Positions 1 through 11,782 of a stretch of DNA of 64,000 nucleotides are shown here, in pieces (position 1 is the stretch's first letter; every line of letters begins with the position of its first letter). The notes under the pieces are model-generated. The model had not been told where the DNA came from. It saw only the letters and a program-made list of their open reading frames with translations, and did not search any database. Location of the stretch: contig CAMGYJ010000005.1 of assembly GCA_946122785.1 (NCBI GenBank), forward strand, positions 79,230,547-79,294,546, read 5' to 3'. A program made the translations under genes and the position numbers. Source of the stretch: Linum tenue (lineage: Eukaryota > Streptophyta > Magnoliopsida > Malpighiales > Linaceae).

Positions 1-1562
1 CTCGAAGCAACTCAGTCACAGGAATTCCAGCGATGCATGGTTCCTCTTTTTCATCAAATCGCGCGGTGTTTAAGTAGCTCTCACTTTCAGGTAACTGAGT
101 TAGTTCTTTTGGTTTTGGATTGTTGGTGATGTTCCAATGTCTGATGTTGCAAATCAGGAGAGTTTCAGTCTTAATTGTTTAATTAGTTTCAAATTGTTGG
201 TGAAGTTCTAATGTCTGATCTTGCAAATCAGGGGTCCTTTACTCTTAATTGTAGAATTAGTTTCAGATTGTTGGTGATGTTCTAATGTCTGATGTTGCAA
301 ATCAGGAGTCTTTCAGTCTTAATTGTTATTTTCAAGCATGTGTTTTGAGTAGAAGCATTGCTTGTATGAATATGATCACCAAAGAAGCAGGAGAGAAACC
401 ACAAATAAGTGATCGGTAGGTGCGAGTTGCTTCACGATAAGTTTGCATTGGCTGAAATAGATTTGGGGTCATTAACAAGTTGGTCAGTTGAGTCTGTTTT
501 CTAATGAACTTAATGAAGTTTAAAAGAATGTAACATATCCGTCACTATCTATCTCCATCTCTGGCAAGCTTTTTATGTTGAGATATTTTATATCAGCATC
601 ACCAAATCAATAGTCGAAAGTTATCGGGTAGTGGATGAAGAGTAGTTTTCTGAAATCTGTTAGGTAAAGTACTGGGATGGGTTTGGAGATAGTGTTGGTG
701 CAAATGATACAGCTAATCAGGGTCTATAAGGCCATTTTTACCACTAATATGGCTGATCAGGCACACTAACCTGGACAGTTTGGAGGGAAAACCTGACCGC
801 AGTGTATGAGTTCAGCAATGGATTGTGTAATTGATTCGAATGAAACGTAAACCTGGCATTGTTTAATCTTATGAAACTCATGTATATTATACAAAAGCCC
901 ATAACCATTGCTTATGATTTCAGGTTGCTGAAAGAGCATTATTCCTGTGGAACAATGATCCAATCGAGAATTTGATCAGACAGAACCGGAAGGTCATTCT
1001 GCCCATTCTTTTCCCAGCACTTGAGAGAAATGCAAGGAATCACTGGAACCAAGCTGTCCGTAGCTTGACTTTAAATGTCCGCAAGATATTTGAAGATCTC
1101 GATCCTGAGCTCTTCAATGATTGCTTGCTGAAGTTTCAGGAGACTGAGAAGAAGGAAGACGAGACCAAAGCGAGATGGGAAGCCAGATGGAGACGCTTGG
1201 AAGAGATGGGTGCTCAGAAAACTGCAGGTAATTACAATACAACAGCCTGCTTTCCTTGGAAACCTTTCTAATTATCAGAGATGTTGTTGTAGTTTGGCGT
1301 AACTGTTTGCATGAAAACTTCGTAGGAACTTTTCTTGCTGTGAAATTTCGTTCTTAAGATTGTAACTCCATAAAGGGCCAATTGCAAACAGCTTTGTTAA
1401 AAATGTATTGAGAAAAGAATCAGCTTTCTTGAATATCTATCGTTCTTTCGCACCATGCAATGTGTGTAAGCAAGTGGAACACTATGGAAATGCATCAAGC
1501 TTTCCGTCCACCTGTATAATCATTGGTTTCTCTTCGTTGTTCATCTTTCAACAGGTAAGTAG
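1..1562 (+). CDS. PP2A B' (B56) regulatory subunit, C-terminal exons (5' partial)
   Basis: This is the 3' end of a gene for a B' (B56) regulatory subunit of serine/threonine phosphatase 2A, the subunit that selects substrates and location for the PP2A core enzyme. Coding exons read as 1-90, 924-1227 and 1555-1562. Exon 1 is open in frame 1 and ends SSHFQ before a GT donor; the next exon follows an AG acceptor and starts [12 protein letters not shown], the conserved B56 C-terminal HEAT-repeat block, followed by [20 protein letters not shown] donor at 1228 and an AG at 1553-1554 join to a short last exon that gives G-K-stop at 1560-1562. The lysine- and glutamate-rich tail ends [11 protein letters not shown] before the intron. 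The start and most of the protein lie to the left of the window. Intron 1 is 833 bp and carries a 74-bp tandem repeat. The family call is secure; the exact B' isoform is not. Confidence 0.93.
120..341 (+). repeat. 74-bp tandem repeat, 3 copies, in PP2A B' intron
   Basis: Three imperfect direct copies start at 120, 194 and 268, each opening with TTGTTGGTGA and containing AATGTCTGAT and TTGCAAATCAGG. The period is 74 bp in both steps. It lies wholly inside the first visible intron, so it does not affect the coding sequence. Confidence 0.85.
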
Positions 1563-2164
1563 AAATGGAAGCTAGCAAGCAATGCTGTTTGAAGGGAAGG
1601 ACGGGATTCTCGCTATAAACGTGGCAGCCTTTTGCATCGAAAAATGGGGTTCTTCTTCTGCAAGATAGACCTGAGAACCTGACTAGCGGATGAGATAACC
1701 GAAATGGTACACCATTGATGACTTGGTGAGGTTTTTTGTCTTTGTATTGGAAGATTGAAGGTGTACTGCTAAACGTGAGAAGCCAGGTCCTTGAAACTAC
1801 TATGTGGGAAGGGGTTAAGTTGCTGAGACTGTTAGAAGAAAGAATATTTGTATTGGAAAGCTACAAGTTTGGTGCTTTCAATTGCAGAAAAGTGGTGTAT
1901 GTTGAACTTTAAGTGAGCATTAAGATGTGAAATAGGTTAGTGAGCAGGGGTGTGGATGGATGTATCTTGTCATGCAATGTCACTCGAGTTTGAATTATCA
2001 GTTGAAGATTTAAAGAGCAAGATAAGAAACTTGTAGCTGTTTGAGGGTAGTGATGAGGAGGAGACAACAAAAAGGTAAAGAGAAAGAGAAGTAAAAGGCC
2101 GGAAGTAGTTTTAGAGTCACTTATTTGAACGGGAAGATTCCAAACAGCTATAGATATTCATTGG
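1563..2164 (+). other. Presumed 3' UTR and downstream flank of the PP2A gene
   Basis: No coding potential and no repeat was seen here. The first few hundred bases after the stop codon are probably the 3' UTR of the phosphatase subunit gene, but no clear polyadenylation signal was identified. Confidence 0.4.
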
Positions 2165-2170
2165 CTCTCA

Positions 2171-2655
2171 GGGCTGCAAATGAGTGAACGGCTCGATACG
2201 GGGAAAGTTCATTCGTAACCCGGCTTGTTAGTAAACGAGCCGAGTTTGAGCTCATAATTATTCGGGGCAAGTCAGTTTGACTGAGTGGTTCACCTAGTTC
2301 AACATGTGAGTTGGCTCAATAGTGTGTTTAGGGAGCCAAATCGATTAGCGATATATAAGTGAATCAATATATATAATTTATGATGTGACTTCTTAATAAT
2401 TTATACGTTTGTTAAATTATATATCTTATAATATATGATGATTTCAAACTTTGATTTCGTGACTAAATATTTCGCATTTATAATTTGAAAGATAAATGAT
2501 GTATTGTAGAAAGCTTAGTTAAAAATTATGAACTAAATTTATTATACTAAGTATATAAACATGGGATCAATTAGTGATGAAATATTTACTATTAATTTTT
2601 TTTTCCATTAACCACATGTATCATATATGGCATACAAATATTATGGATCGAGAAT
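2171..2655. mobile_element. Degenerate copy of a GCAAATGAG-type foldback element
   Basis: The left part (GCAAATGAGTGAACGGCTCG, then AACGAGCCGAG and GAGTTGGCTC) and the middle (GTTAAATTATA, then CCACATGTATCATATATGG and GGCATACAAATA) align in order with the better-preserved element at 11783-12388. The right terminus is too decayed to place. It lies just outside the left end of MULE-A. Confidence 0.6.
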
Positions 2656-3000
2656 CGGTCATCCTTACCTGTTGGGTTTAGTTTGTTTATGGGTAAATTG
2701 CAAGTTTGGTTACTGAAATTACTTAAAAAGTTCACGTTTGTCATTAAAATTAATTTATTTCATACGTAGTCATTCAAATTAGTTCAACAGTTCAAGTTTG
2801 GTCACTCTTCGATAAGTTTTTCTGACGTGACAGTCAACTCTGTGAGTTGACCGTTAAATAAGTGACATGACAATAAGAAAAATAATAAATTTAATCTTTT
2901 AGAAATTCCACCTCCCTTAAAAAAAATATTAAAATAAATAAAACAAAAAAATAAAATTTAATCCTTTATTACTCGGCTACACATTATCAACTACTAAAGG

Positions 3001-3833
3001 TAGGGGTGGGCGTTCGGTCGGTTCGGTTCAAACCGAACCGAACTACTATATGCCGAGTTTCCAAACTCATCAATACTCCAACCGAATTCGAATCGAAATA
3101 TATTTCGGTTCGGTTTGTCCGAACCGAAATATATTCCGGTTCGGTTTTAAGACCAACCCCGAAAAATACTTTAGCCTGGCGGACTATGTGTTGAATTGGA
3201 GAAATCCCTCCCTCCCATTTCCCAACCCAAGTCCACCCACCCCATCTCTCCATCTCTCTCATTTTCCCCTTCCACTCTCTCTCTCTCTCCCAGTTCTCTC
3301 ATTTACCCTCTCTCCGTCTCTCTCTCCAATTTTCTACCTCTCCATCTCTCTCTGCAGGGGAGAACACTCCGCCGTCGATGCCGCACTGAGCTCCCTCCGC
3401 CACCGAGTTCACCTTCTCCCCAAGTCCGGCTCGCCAAGTCCGCCGCTCACCCATTTTGAGAAGAGGAAGCAATGGCGAAAGACAAGGCAGGGGAAGCATG
3501 CAGGGCCTCGTTAGGCCGAGCATGTCGCCCCCGATCCCCTCGTCGCTCATGCAGATCCCGCCTTCGTTCCTTGCCGATCCCCCCGCCGCCGAGATGCCCA
3601 CCCAGTCTGTTTCCCCGCTGAGCCCTGAGGAGCGCCCAGATGTGCCTTGGATCTAAATCGTGGTGGATCTGAAATTGGCTGCTTGCAGGGACAGTGGGGA
3701 TGGAGAGATGGCAGCTATTATTTTTGGGTGGTGAGAGCTAGCTTAGGAAAGGGACTGCGCCACAGCGGGTGAGGGTTTGAGGTTCCGCGGCGAGAGACAG
3801 AGAGAGCGGTGAGGTGAGTCGTGACTCGTGAGG

Positions 3834-3885
<52 letters not shown>

Positions 3886-4277
3886 GACAAGAGATGGGGA
3901 GGGATAGGGAATTAGGGATTAGGTTGCTTTAGGGTTATGTTTGATTGGGGTTTTCTGTTGAAAATTGAGAGGTATGGGTTTCGGGGTGGGCTATTGGAAG
4001 ACAACAGCTGCAAAGGGTTTGGGCTTGGCCCACCCAGTAGCTTTATTATTTCGTTGGGCCAAGGTAGTGGTGGGATTAATTTGGTTGTGTTGCAATTTTT
4101 TGATTTTTCAGTTCGGAACTCGGATTTTCGGGTTTGGTTGACAGACCATGTATTCCGAATTAAGAGCCTTTTCCATCCGAATTCTGATCTGAAAAGTGGA
4201 AAATTCGATTTCGGTCGGTTCGGATTTCGGTTTGGTTCGGTTCGGAGAGTTAAAACCGAACCGGATGCCCACCCCTA
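3001..4277. mobile_element. hAT-type non-autonomous element with captured-looking interior
   Basis: The termini are TAGGGGTGGGC and GCCCACCCCTA with an exact 8-bp target duplication, ACTAAAGG, at 2993-3000 and 4278-4285, which is diagnostic of the hAT superfamily. The subterminal regions are rich in GGTTCGGTTC/GAACCGAACC motifs. The interior holds a CT-rich tract (about 3190-3350), a GC-richer segment near 3360-3660 that could be a captured exon, and a GA microsatellite at 3837-3884. No transposase is present. Confidence 0.9.
3837..3884. repeat. (GA)n microsatellite
   Basis: About 24 uninterrupted GA units lie inside the hAT element. Confidence 0.95.
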
Positions 4278-4380
4278 ACTAAAGGGAAAACAAACAAACA
4301 GGGAAGATTAATTACCGAAAAAATAACAAACAGGGAAGATTTCATAGCCCACGAGGATACGTGATTTCCCCTTTTCTTGT

Positions 4381-4610
4381 TTCAATCGGAAGGAGCGGAA
4401 GCCAATATCTCCTTCTGGTGCGCCCATGTCTCGATGGTGAGATCGAGCTTGGCGTTGAGCCCGACGCCGAGGATGACGATGGTTAAGAAGCTGGTGAGGT
4501 AGCAAGGGAGCTCCCAGTCCTCCCCCTTGCGCGAATGCCCGGCGGCGGTGGAGTCCGGTTGAAGTGGTAACCCTTAGGCCGCTCCGCAATAATCGTGCAT
4601 CTCGTCTCTA
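4381..4610 (-). pseudogene. Captured fragment resembling plant complex I ESSS-type small subunit
   Basis: On the minus strand one frame reads RPKGYHFNRTPPPPG and then continues, after a frameshift, as GEDWELPCYLTSFLTIVILG followed by VGLNAKLDLTIETWAHQK and a stop (TGA at about 4382). This is one membrane segment followed by a short soluble tail. From memory it resembles the C-terminus of the small plant mitochondrial NADH:ubiquinone oxidoreductase subunit annotated as ESSS, but I could not search for it. The proline-rich segment and the membrane segment are in different frames, so the copy is broken. It sits inside MULE-A away from nested elements, as expected for a Pack-MULE capture. Confidence 0.6.
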
Positions 4611-4861
4611 TAACGAGAACAAGCTCTGGGATTGATCGTCTGCTCTAGTTCTTCTACGCTTTCTGTCGACCAATAGCCGCTTCTCATATCCGGTACCCTA
4701 AATCTCTGGTGCTCGTACCCAGTCGTGGGAATTATAGATGAGCCTCAGTTTCGGTACCCCAAATCCAGTGTTCATTGCCTTCTTTCCACCTGATTTGGGA
4801 ACAGTGGGTGGATCCAGAGGCGGAGGTGAGGGAGGTTTTCACGGGGACAAAGGGCGACGAG

Positions 4862-5231
4862 TAGGGGGTGTCAGTTCGGGTCGGGTTCGGTTACCCAAAC
4901 CGAAACCCGAAAACCCAAAACAAAAAATCACTAAAACCAAACCCAAACCTGATAAGGACTTGCGGGTTTCGGTTACCCGAAACCCGAAAATTCCTTTTCG
5001 GGTTCGGTTAAAGCAAAACCGAAACCCAAAAATCCGAACGCCTAAAAATACGGGCTGAGTTCTGTTCATTGGAGGTTTTTAGCCGGAACCCGAAAAATCG
5101 ATAAGCAAAACCGAACCCGAAATCGGAAAACCCAAAACCTGAAACGAACCCGAACCCGAAAAACCGAAAATGTATATAATCGGGTCGGTTTCGGGTAAAC
5201 CCAAAAAATCGAACCCGAATTGACACCCCTA
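4862..5231. mobile_element. hAT-type MITE (370 bp)
   Basis: The ends are TAGGGGGTGTCA and TGACACCCCTA. The flanking 8-mers are GCGACGAG (4854-4861) and GCGGCGAG (5232-5239), a hAT target duplication with one mismatch. The interior is almost entirely iterated GGGTTCGG/CCGAACCC-like motifs and has no coding capacity. Confidence 0.85.
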
Positions 5232-5803
5232 GCGGCGAGCGGAGTTTGGGGGAGATTTAGAGGTCGACGACAAAGAAAGAATTGGCTGATCGAGTATGAG
5301 GAAAAGGTTTTTATTTGGTTATTTGTTTTGTTGGTAGCGAGCAGAGGAAGAAGTGGGCCATCAATTTCCGAACACACTATATTTGTTATTTGCTAAGATG
5401 GACTAAATTAAATGGTCAATTTTATGTGATCCATGACTACTCAAGCCCAATATGGGTTCAATGGTTGGAAACCCAATATTTGATCACCTTGAATTTTATG
5501 GGAGCCTATGGTGAACTAGTATATAAGGAGTTTGAGGTTGTGATCCCCAATACACCTCTCTTCTTCTCCCCATCAGGAAGATCAGAAGTTTCCCGTTAGT
5601 GGACTAAGGAAGCTTGGTTGAGGAAGATCACGCTACCTCCTGGATCGTGCTCTAGGAGTATCGTCCAGTTCCAAATCGTCTTCCAAATTCCGCATCAAGC
5701 TCTTGGCGATCAACAACATGAATCCATGTATTCCTATTAACCTTTGATAATCTAACGAGATGTGTTCCGGGGAATTACATAGAATAAAGTAAATTCTAAC
5801 AAG

Positions 5804-5816
5804 TGGTATTAGAGCC
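5804..5816 (+). promoter_or_regulatory. Primer-binding site (tRNA-iMet type) of Copia-type copy 1
   Basis: TGGTATTAGAGCC differs by one base from the standard TGGTATCAGAGCC and starts 3 bp after the left LTR. Confidence 0.85.
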
Positions 5817-8800
5817 ATTCATCTTTGTTTGATTATTGAGGTTTTTGATATACATGTTTGAGCACTTTGGTTCTATGTTTCTTCCTTATGATTCATTTGG
5901 CATGCTTTTATTCTATACAAGGTAGTTTGCTTTATTTGCTATCTCGTATAATTTCTTGTTCATATAAATTAATTTATATGAATTATGAGATGAAAGGAAA
6001 TTTTTGGTTTCATTTTTATGAATTATGTGAGGAAAGGAAATTAATTTATACGAATTATGTGAGGAAAGGAAATTTAAAATTATTATTATAATTCTCTCTT
6101 AAGGGTAATTAATCACTTATTCATAATTTTTTGATTATGTGAGAATTGTCCAGTATTTTAATTAAATTAATTTTAGCAGTATGTTGCCAAAGTAACCTCT
6201 ACATGCGAAAAATTATTTAACGTAGAAATACATTGATGTACCGTGTGCGTGTAAGGGTATTTTATGTGGGTAGTGATCGACCTAAAGGACAATACTATTT
6301 GACCAAAATAATCAAGCACATTAATGGTAAATACGTGATAATTATAAAGCTATTGTTCATGTGAATAACAATCGGTCCAAAGATAGACTGTTGTTTGACA
6401 GAACTTATTATCAGTATTTGATCATTGTATTAAGAGTACCGCTCGCAGTTAATTTCTCTGTCCAAAGACTAAGAATTAATGTTGCATTTGGTATCTTATT
6501 ATGGGTTCCCCAATGTTGGATAATTTTCTTGTCTTGTTTAATTACTTGGCATGATGTATGTTTTCTTTTATCTTCGTATAGTTTTTAGGCTTTGGTATAA
6601 ATGTTTCTGTCAAAATTAAAGTTAACTCTTTTGCTAATTGGGATGGATCTAAAGACTTTAAAGTAAAATCAAGAAAATTATTCATGATATATAGGCTTTG
6701 ATCCTACACTTTTATGTGGAACGATCCCTACTCTTCTACTCCGGAAAATCAAAATGAGATTTCATAATAAAAGTAAGGATTGATCCAATTGAGTGTGTGA
6801 GGATCATTAAGTGCTCTATTCGGTGAATAATTTAGGAGCTCTTTCACTGAGACAACTATGGGGTTCCCTATAGTAATCGTGGAGTATTTGCCAAACAAGA
6901 AAGGATCCAGGAAAAATTGCATATTAGGTTAAGTTGATCCCATAAAGACGCAAGTCAAAGGGATCATAAATGTGTACATCATTAAGATGTCTCATCTTCA
7001 TCAAACTCAAGTGATTAAGTTAGAGTTGTCTAAAGGCTAACTCGTACACTTGATTTGATTTATCTTCTTCCACACCTTAAGAAAATTTGAGATGAGTTTT
7101 AAAATTCACCAAGAAGAGGATAAAAGAAATGAGATAAAATTGCAAGTACTCGTTTAACCTCAAGATTCTCAGTAACAGAACAAATAGAGTGCTAAGGATG
7201 TTAAGGCTCATTGAACTATTAAGGAAATGGCGAGGAGTGTAATTATGTTTTTTTTTTGCTTACTAGACTCCATTTGGATAAAAGCCATAAAGATTACAAC
7301 GTACATCATCAGATAGAATATCCAGAAAGAAGTTAATGTAACCTTATATGAGCAATAAGACACTTGCACATTTAGAGTTGTCCAACTTTGGAAAAACCTT
7401 CTAAGGTACAAGAAGGTATAATGGACAAAAGGGTACAATTGACTTATATTTGTCGGTTACTCAAAAATTCTCCAAGCTACAAGTTTTATAATCCCACATC
7501 AAGAAGCTTTTGGTTAATGAGAAATGTGAGATTTATTGAGTATGTTGAGTTTTGGTGGAGGAAACATAAGGAATCTAGTTACTGTACAAACTCAACACAC
7601 TTAAGAAGTGCCATTAAGTATATCCACAAAAGAGAAGATGGACGATTCTAGCTAACAATATCCTTCAAATTCTGAAAAGTGGATTAATGCCATGTGGTGA
7701 AGTCATTGAGAGATATAAGGCATGTTGGTCTCTAAAGGCTTTACTCAGAAGGAAAGCATTGACTCATAGAGACTTTCTCTCTGGTATATTTGTAAGACTC
7801 CTTTAAGAATATAATGGCAATGGTGGCTCATATAAGCATCTCATTATTGATATCACAATTTTTATCTTGTTATTAACTCATTCAGACTTAGAGACTAATG
7901 TTGGAGATAACTGTGTATATCTTAAGTTTAGTGGGAGGAAATTCATTTTCCCATTTTCTACAATATTGATGTTCTACTTTATATTAGAGATATATGCTTA
8001 ATGCACAAGATCGAGAAATTTCTGAAAAGGAAATTTGAGATAAGGGCTCTTGGTCTCGCCTCTTTTGTATGCCTCTTTTGTATTTGGTATTGAGATACTA
8101 AGAGATAAATTCTCAATGTACACTCAATTTCAAAAGAGATGTGTTTTTTTTTTACCAAAACCTGCTTGCTACTTAATAATCAGTGGAAGAAATTACATCA
8201 AGCCGCAACTGATCAATAAGAAATATTGGAGGCCTATCAACCCATACAACTGGTGAATCCCAATTCGTTTCACTGTGCGCCATGATATGTGCTGCTTCGT
8301 TCGCTTTCCTCCGAACATGCTGCCACTTCCCTGTATCATCATTATTGAGCAACTGTCTAATACTGCAGCATATAACTCCCAGCTCAACATGTAACTTCTC
8401 AGCTTCAAACAGCTTATGTACTAGGGTCAAACAATCTGTTTCCAACACCACCTTTGAGTATCCAAATTGTTTTGCCAAAATCAAACCGAACTCTGCCGCC
8501 AATGCTTCTGCCGTTTCAGCATCCCAGGTTCCTTCTCTTCTCCGCTGCTGCTAGTAGGAACTCCCCCTTCTCATTTCGGATTACAACACCCAATCCTGCT
8601 CCTCCCCCTGCAGTATTCCAACGTCTGTGTTGACTTTGATCCACCCATTCCTTGGTTTAGACCATCCCCGCGTGCTCTCCACTCCTGCCACCTCCTCACC
8701 CTTTTGCTGGTGTTGTTGATAGTGATGAAGCAAGCTTTCGGCCCTTGCTACAATGGTAATTTCATCTCCTTTGGTACCATTAAAACAATGGGCATTCCTC

Positions 8801-8975
8801 TCCTTCCAAAAATACCACATCAGTACACCCCACCCTTCACTAACCTCGTTTCCTGCTGAATTGATCACTTCCGCAACCCATTAGAGACTCGTTCTTCCTT
8901 CTGCCTTCTCGAAACAGGCCACGTAATTAGACTGCCTCCATAACCGACAAGTCCAGCTGCATTGCCCGAAGAAGT

Positions 8976-9902
8976 GATAAAGCACCAGGGGGTGCTTTTG
9001 ATCAGAATACGCAGCTCACACAAACAATCGAACGATAGATGATGGATAGGTAGAATTCTCGCCACAATCGAGGTGATTAATCGATTGATAAGAGAACTTG
9101 CTAAACGATTCTGGAATCCACTCGGAATAGCCTCACAAGGGTCTTGTAATTAGATAAGGAATACACTCAAAGCTAATGACAATGGTAAAACTCTCGAGAC
9201 GCAACTCAAGAACTCAAACACTCGGTTTGTTATTCAATTCAATCAACTCTACTTTACAACGTGAATTGGAAAGGTATTTAAAGACAATACACCCTAATAC
9301 AACCCTACAAGAACAAGGAAACTAATTAGAACATGAAAAGGCTAAAGAATTCGTGTAAAACAAGGTAACTTGCTGGCCAAGAAACTGACTTAAAACACAA
9401 GCAAGTCTGCCTAGGAAAACAGGCTTCATAGCATCTTTGATCCCTTAGACAATGGTCTTCTAGGTTGATTCGAACTCAACCAATTCCTTGCCTTTGTAGA
9501 AGAAAACTTCCTATTTCACCTCCAACTTGAATCAGCCTGAGATCATGCTCCAAACTCCAGATATAGGCCTTCAAAGTTGGTATCTCAAAACAGTTTTCTG
9601 CCTTAGCCAAATTTAAGCAGTTTTCCTGTTTTGAGGTAGCCTTTTTATGGGCTTTGAAAGTGACCTTCAAGACATCTCCTTGAGCTCCACAATATACCAA
9701 TGTAAGGATAAAAACTTTATCTTCAAAACAAGCCCTTGATCTCTCATTTTCATTGAGCCATTTGTGAGATACAAGCTTCCAAAGTAGGCTACCTGAAACT
9801 GTTTCAACACTTAGCCAAAAATCAGAATTCTTCAAGTTAGTTGAGATGACTTCTTTGACAAGTAATTTTGAATTGTGGATTGATCCAATTGGGATCATAT
9901 CA
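8976..9902 (-). mobile_element. Solo LTR of Gypsy-B family
   Basis: The segment starts TGATAAAGCACC and ends GGGATCATATCA on the plus strand. It is flanked by perfect AGAAG duplications at 8971-8975 and 9903-9907. It aligns, inverted, with the LTRs of the Gypsy element at 55626-60163. It contains a 140-codon reading frame on the minus strand (9476-9898) matching the frame in the other LTRs. It is inserted in the LINE. Confidence 0.88.
9476..9898 (-). CDS. LTR-encoded 140-aa frame (solo-LTR copy)
   Basis: The frame starts a few bases inside the LTR with MIPIGSIHN, contains DFWLSVETVSGSLLWKLVSH and ends FLLQRQGIG-stop. The copy at 55630-56052 has exactly the same length (140 aa), about 70% amino-acid identity by eye and no indels. 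No known domain is recognised. Substitutions seen by eye are not biased to silent sites, so coding function is unproven. Confidence 0.3.
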   Translation of the reverse strand: MIPIGSIHNSKLLVKEVISTNLKNSDFWLSVETVSGSLLWKLVSHKWLNENERSRACFEDKVFILTLVYCGAQGDVLKVTFKAHKKATSKQENCLNLAKAENCFEIPTLKAYIWSLEHDLRLIQVGGEIGSFLLQRQGIG

Positions 9903-11082
9903 AGAAGTGTATTTGTGTTTCTCGTTCTCCACAAAAGTAACACCTATCCCCCCGTCGAGGATTCTTTGAGCTGAGGTGGTCACCCGTGCTAAAGTATCTC
10001 TTGCCAATCTCCACAAAAAGTTTCTCACCTTCTGCGGGACATTTAAAAACCACAGCTTCTTCCACATGTAGCTAAAGGAGACAGTTGAATCTCAACCAGT
10101 TTAGTTAATTCTCATCCCAATATAACATTTATGGTTAAGAGTATTTGGCAGATATTTGGGTAATTATTTATGCATGAAATGTTAGAAAGAATCCAACGTA
10201 TAAGTCATTTACTAAAGACGATAAAAGAATGTATGCTAATTATCGGATCAGATAATTTAGAGATCATTGGGTATTATGATTCTGATGTTATAGAATATCA
10301 AAACAGCATGAACTCTATATCATGTTACCTTTTAGTATTGGGAAGATTTTAATGCATATTTTGAGGCTTCCAATTACGGTTGCAAAGTTTTGTAACTAGA
10401 ATGACATTGGTAAGTCATTAAAGGTTAACAGTGACAATGATTTGATAGTGATACATTATCATTACCACGAATTTCCGAAGTCAAATATATTGACATCAAG
10501 CTTCCGGTGGTTAAAGATAAAGTTCAAAATAGACAAGTTTCTATTGAACGTTAAGTAAATGACTAATGCTAGCTTATCCATTAGCCAATGGTTTGACACG
10601 TAAAGATTTTTCATGAGCATATTTCTCGCAAGAGTGTTATTCCGGATGGTAACTTGGTTTACTGGAAGTCATTTAAGTAGCTCAATAGATTATGACTACA
10701 TCAATTCTGCAGAATAAAGTGATGGTTTTCTAGACTATTTTGGAATTTAAATGCCTTCAGTTATACAGTGGTCACATTGTATGAAGGAATTTTTTTGTTG
10801 ATCTCACTAAGGACTAAAGTAGGACCAGTTGAAAATAGGCATGTTCAAGATCACATTGCATGTAATTTTCATGCCACTCATCCATATTTGATCTATGTCA
10901 TTGAGTGTATTAGTGTGGTGATCATGGTGGTTTAATCATTATTATATCGTGATTAAAGCCGCGTTGGTTCTATTGCTAATACATGAGATGGACCAGATTG
11001 TTAAGGAGTATTCATTGTACGAATAACATACGGTAGCACGCCTAAAGAATTTTGTAATATACGTGTGTGAAAATTTGATAGC

Positions 11083-11095
11083 CCAAGTGGGAGAT
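11083..11095 (+). promoter_or_regulatory. Polypurine tract of Copia-type copy 1
   Basis: The sequence CAAGTGGGAGAT lies immediately before the right LTR start TGTTAGG. The same motif appears inverted beside the LTRs at 24853 and 47003. Confidence 0.8.
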
Positions 11096-11707
11096 TGTTA
11101 GGAAATTCATTTCCTAACTTATGTGGGCCATCAATTTCCAAACACACTATATTTTTTATTTGCTAAGATGGGCTAAATTAATTGGTCAATTTTATGTGGC
11201 TCATGACTACTCAAGCCCAATATGGGTCCAATAGGTGGAAACCCAATACTTGATCACCTTGGGTTTTATGGGAGCCCATGGTGAACTAGTATATAAGGAG
11301 TTTGAGGTTGTGGTCCCCAATACACCAAGACCAACACAACTCTCTTCTTCTCCCCATTAGGAAGATAAGAGGTTTAACGTTAGTGAACTAAAGAGGCTTG
11401 GTTGAGGAAGATCACGCTACCTCCTGGATCGTGCTCTAGGAGTATCGTCCAGTTCCAGATCGTCTTCCAGATTCCGAATCAAGCTCTTGGGATCAACAAC
11501 ATGAATCTAGGTATTCCTATTAACCTTTGATAATCTAACGAGATGTGTTCCGGGGAATTACATAGAATAAAGTAAATTCTAATAAGAAGGCGATATAGAA
11601 GATGAATGATCAAATCTGGTTGCTTTCTTGCGGCTTGAAGTTGCCGCCTCCTGCAGTTCGCGTAATTGATGTGCTTTTGTAAAGGCATCGATGGCAGGGT
11701 AATGCAG

Positions 11708-11765
11708 GTGTAGCTGCGAGGGATTAGAGATTCAACGTGGTTCTAGTTTGGAGGGCACAACAGGT
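11708..11765 (+). repeat. 55-bp direct repeat, copy 1 (partner 13325-13378)
   Basis: GAGGGATTAGAGATTCAACG and the sequence following it up to AACAGGTTAG recur at 13325-13378 with few changes. The two copies bracket the foldback and the T/G-rich element at 11783-13320. Confidence 0.75.
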
Positions 11766-11782
11766 TAGCAGTAGGACTGCAA

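Larger units (their letters stand above)
8144..10066 (-). mobile_element. LINE fragment: zinc-knuckle and RNase H region, interrupted
   Basis: Reading the minus strand, the segment encodes a zf-RVT-like stretch (KLWFLNVPQKVRNFLWRLAR, then CYFCGERETQIHF), then GVLMWYFWKERNAHCFNG, then an RNase H-like domain (WIKVNTD, ETAEALAAEFGLILA, ETDCL, RRKANEAAHIMA). A run of T at 8144-8153 is the reverse complement of a poly-A tail. Frameshifts and stops break the frame. Flanking Copia-type sequence resumes at GTAGCTAAAGGAG, as judged against the copy near 25950. A solo LTR was later inserted at 8976-9902. Confidence 0.85.
5354..11584 (+). mobile_element. Copia-type non-coding LTR element, copy 1 (LARD-like)
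   Basis: The left LTR is 5354-5801 and the right LTR 11096-11584. A primer-binding site like that for initiator tRNA-Met follows the left LTR, and a polypurine tract (AAGTGGGAGAT) precedes the right one. The 5-bp duplication AGAAG is present at 5349-5353 and 11585-11589. The left LTR lacks the first 28 bp of the right LTR (TGTTAGGAAATTC...) yet still starts with TG directly after the AGAAG. It also has a 13-bp deletion. The roughly 5.3-kb internal region aligns with the copies at 24366 and 46516, but no gag, protease, integrase or reverse transcriptase frame was recognised in any of them. It sits inside MULE-A and is interrupted by a LINE. Confidence 0.85.

Noticed and set aside
3050..3656. 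A real gene inside the first hAT element
   Set aside because: Frames run through CT-rich low-complexity sequence and none is supported by a recognisable domain; at most a captured exon near 3360-3660.
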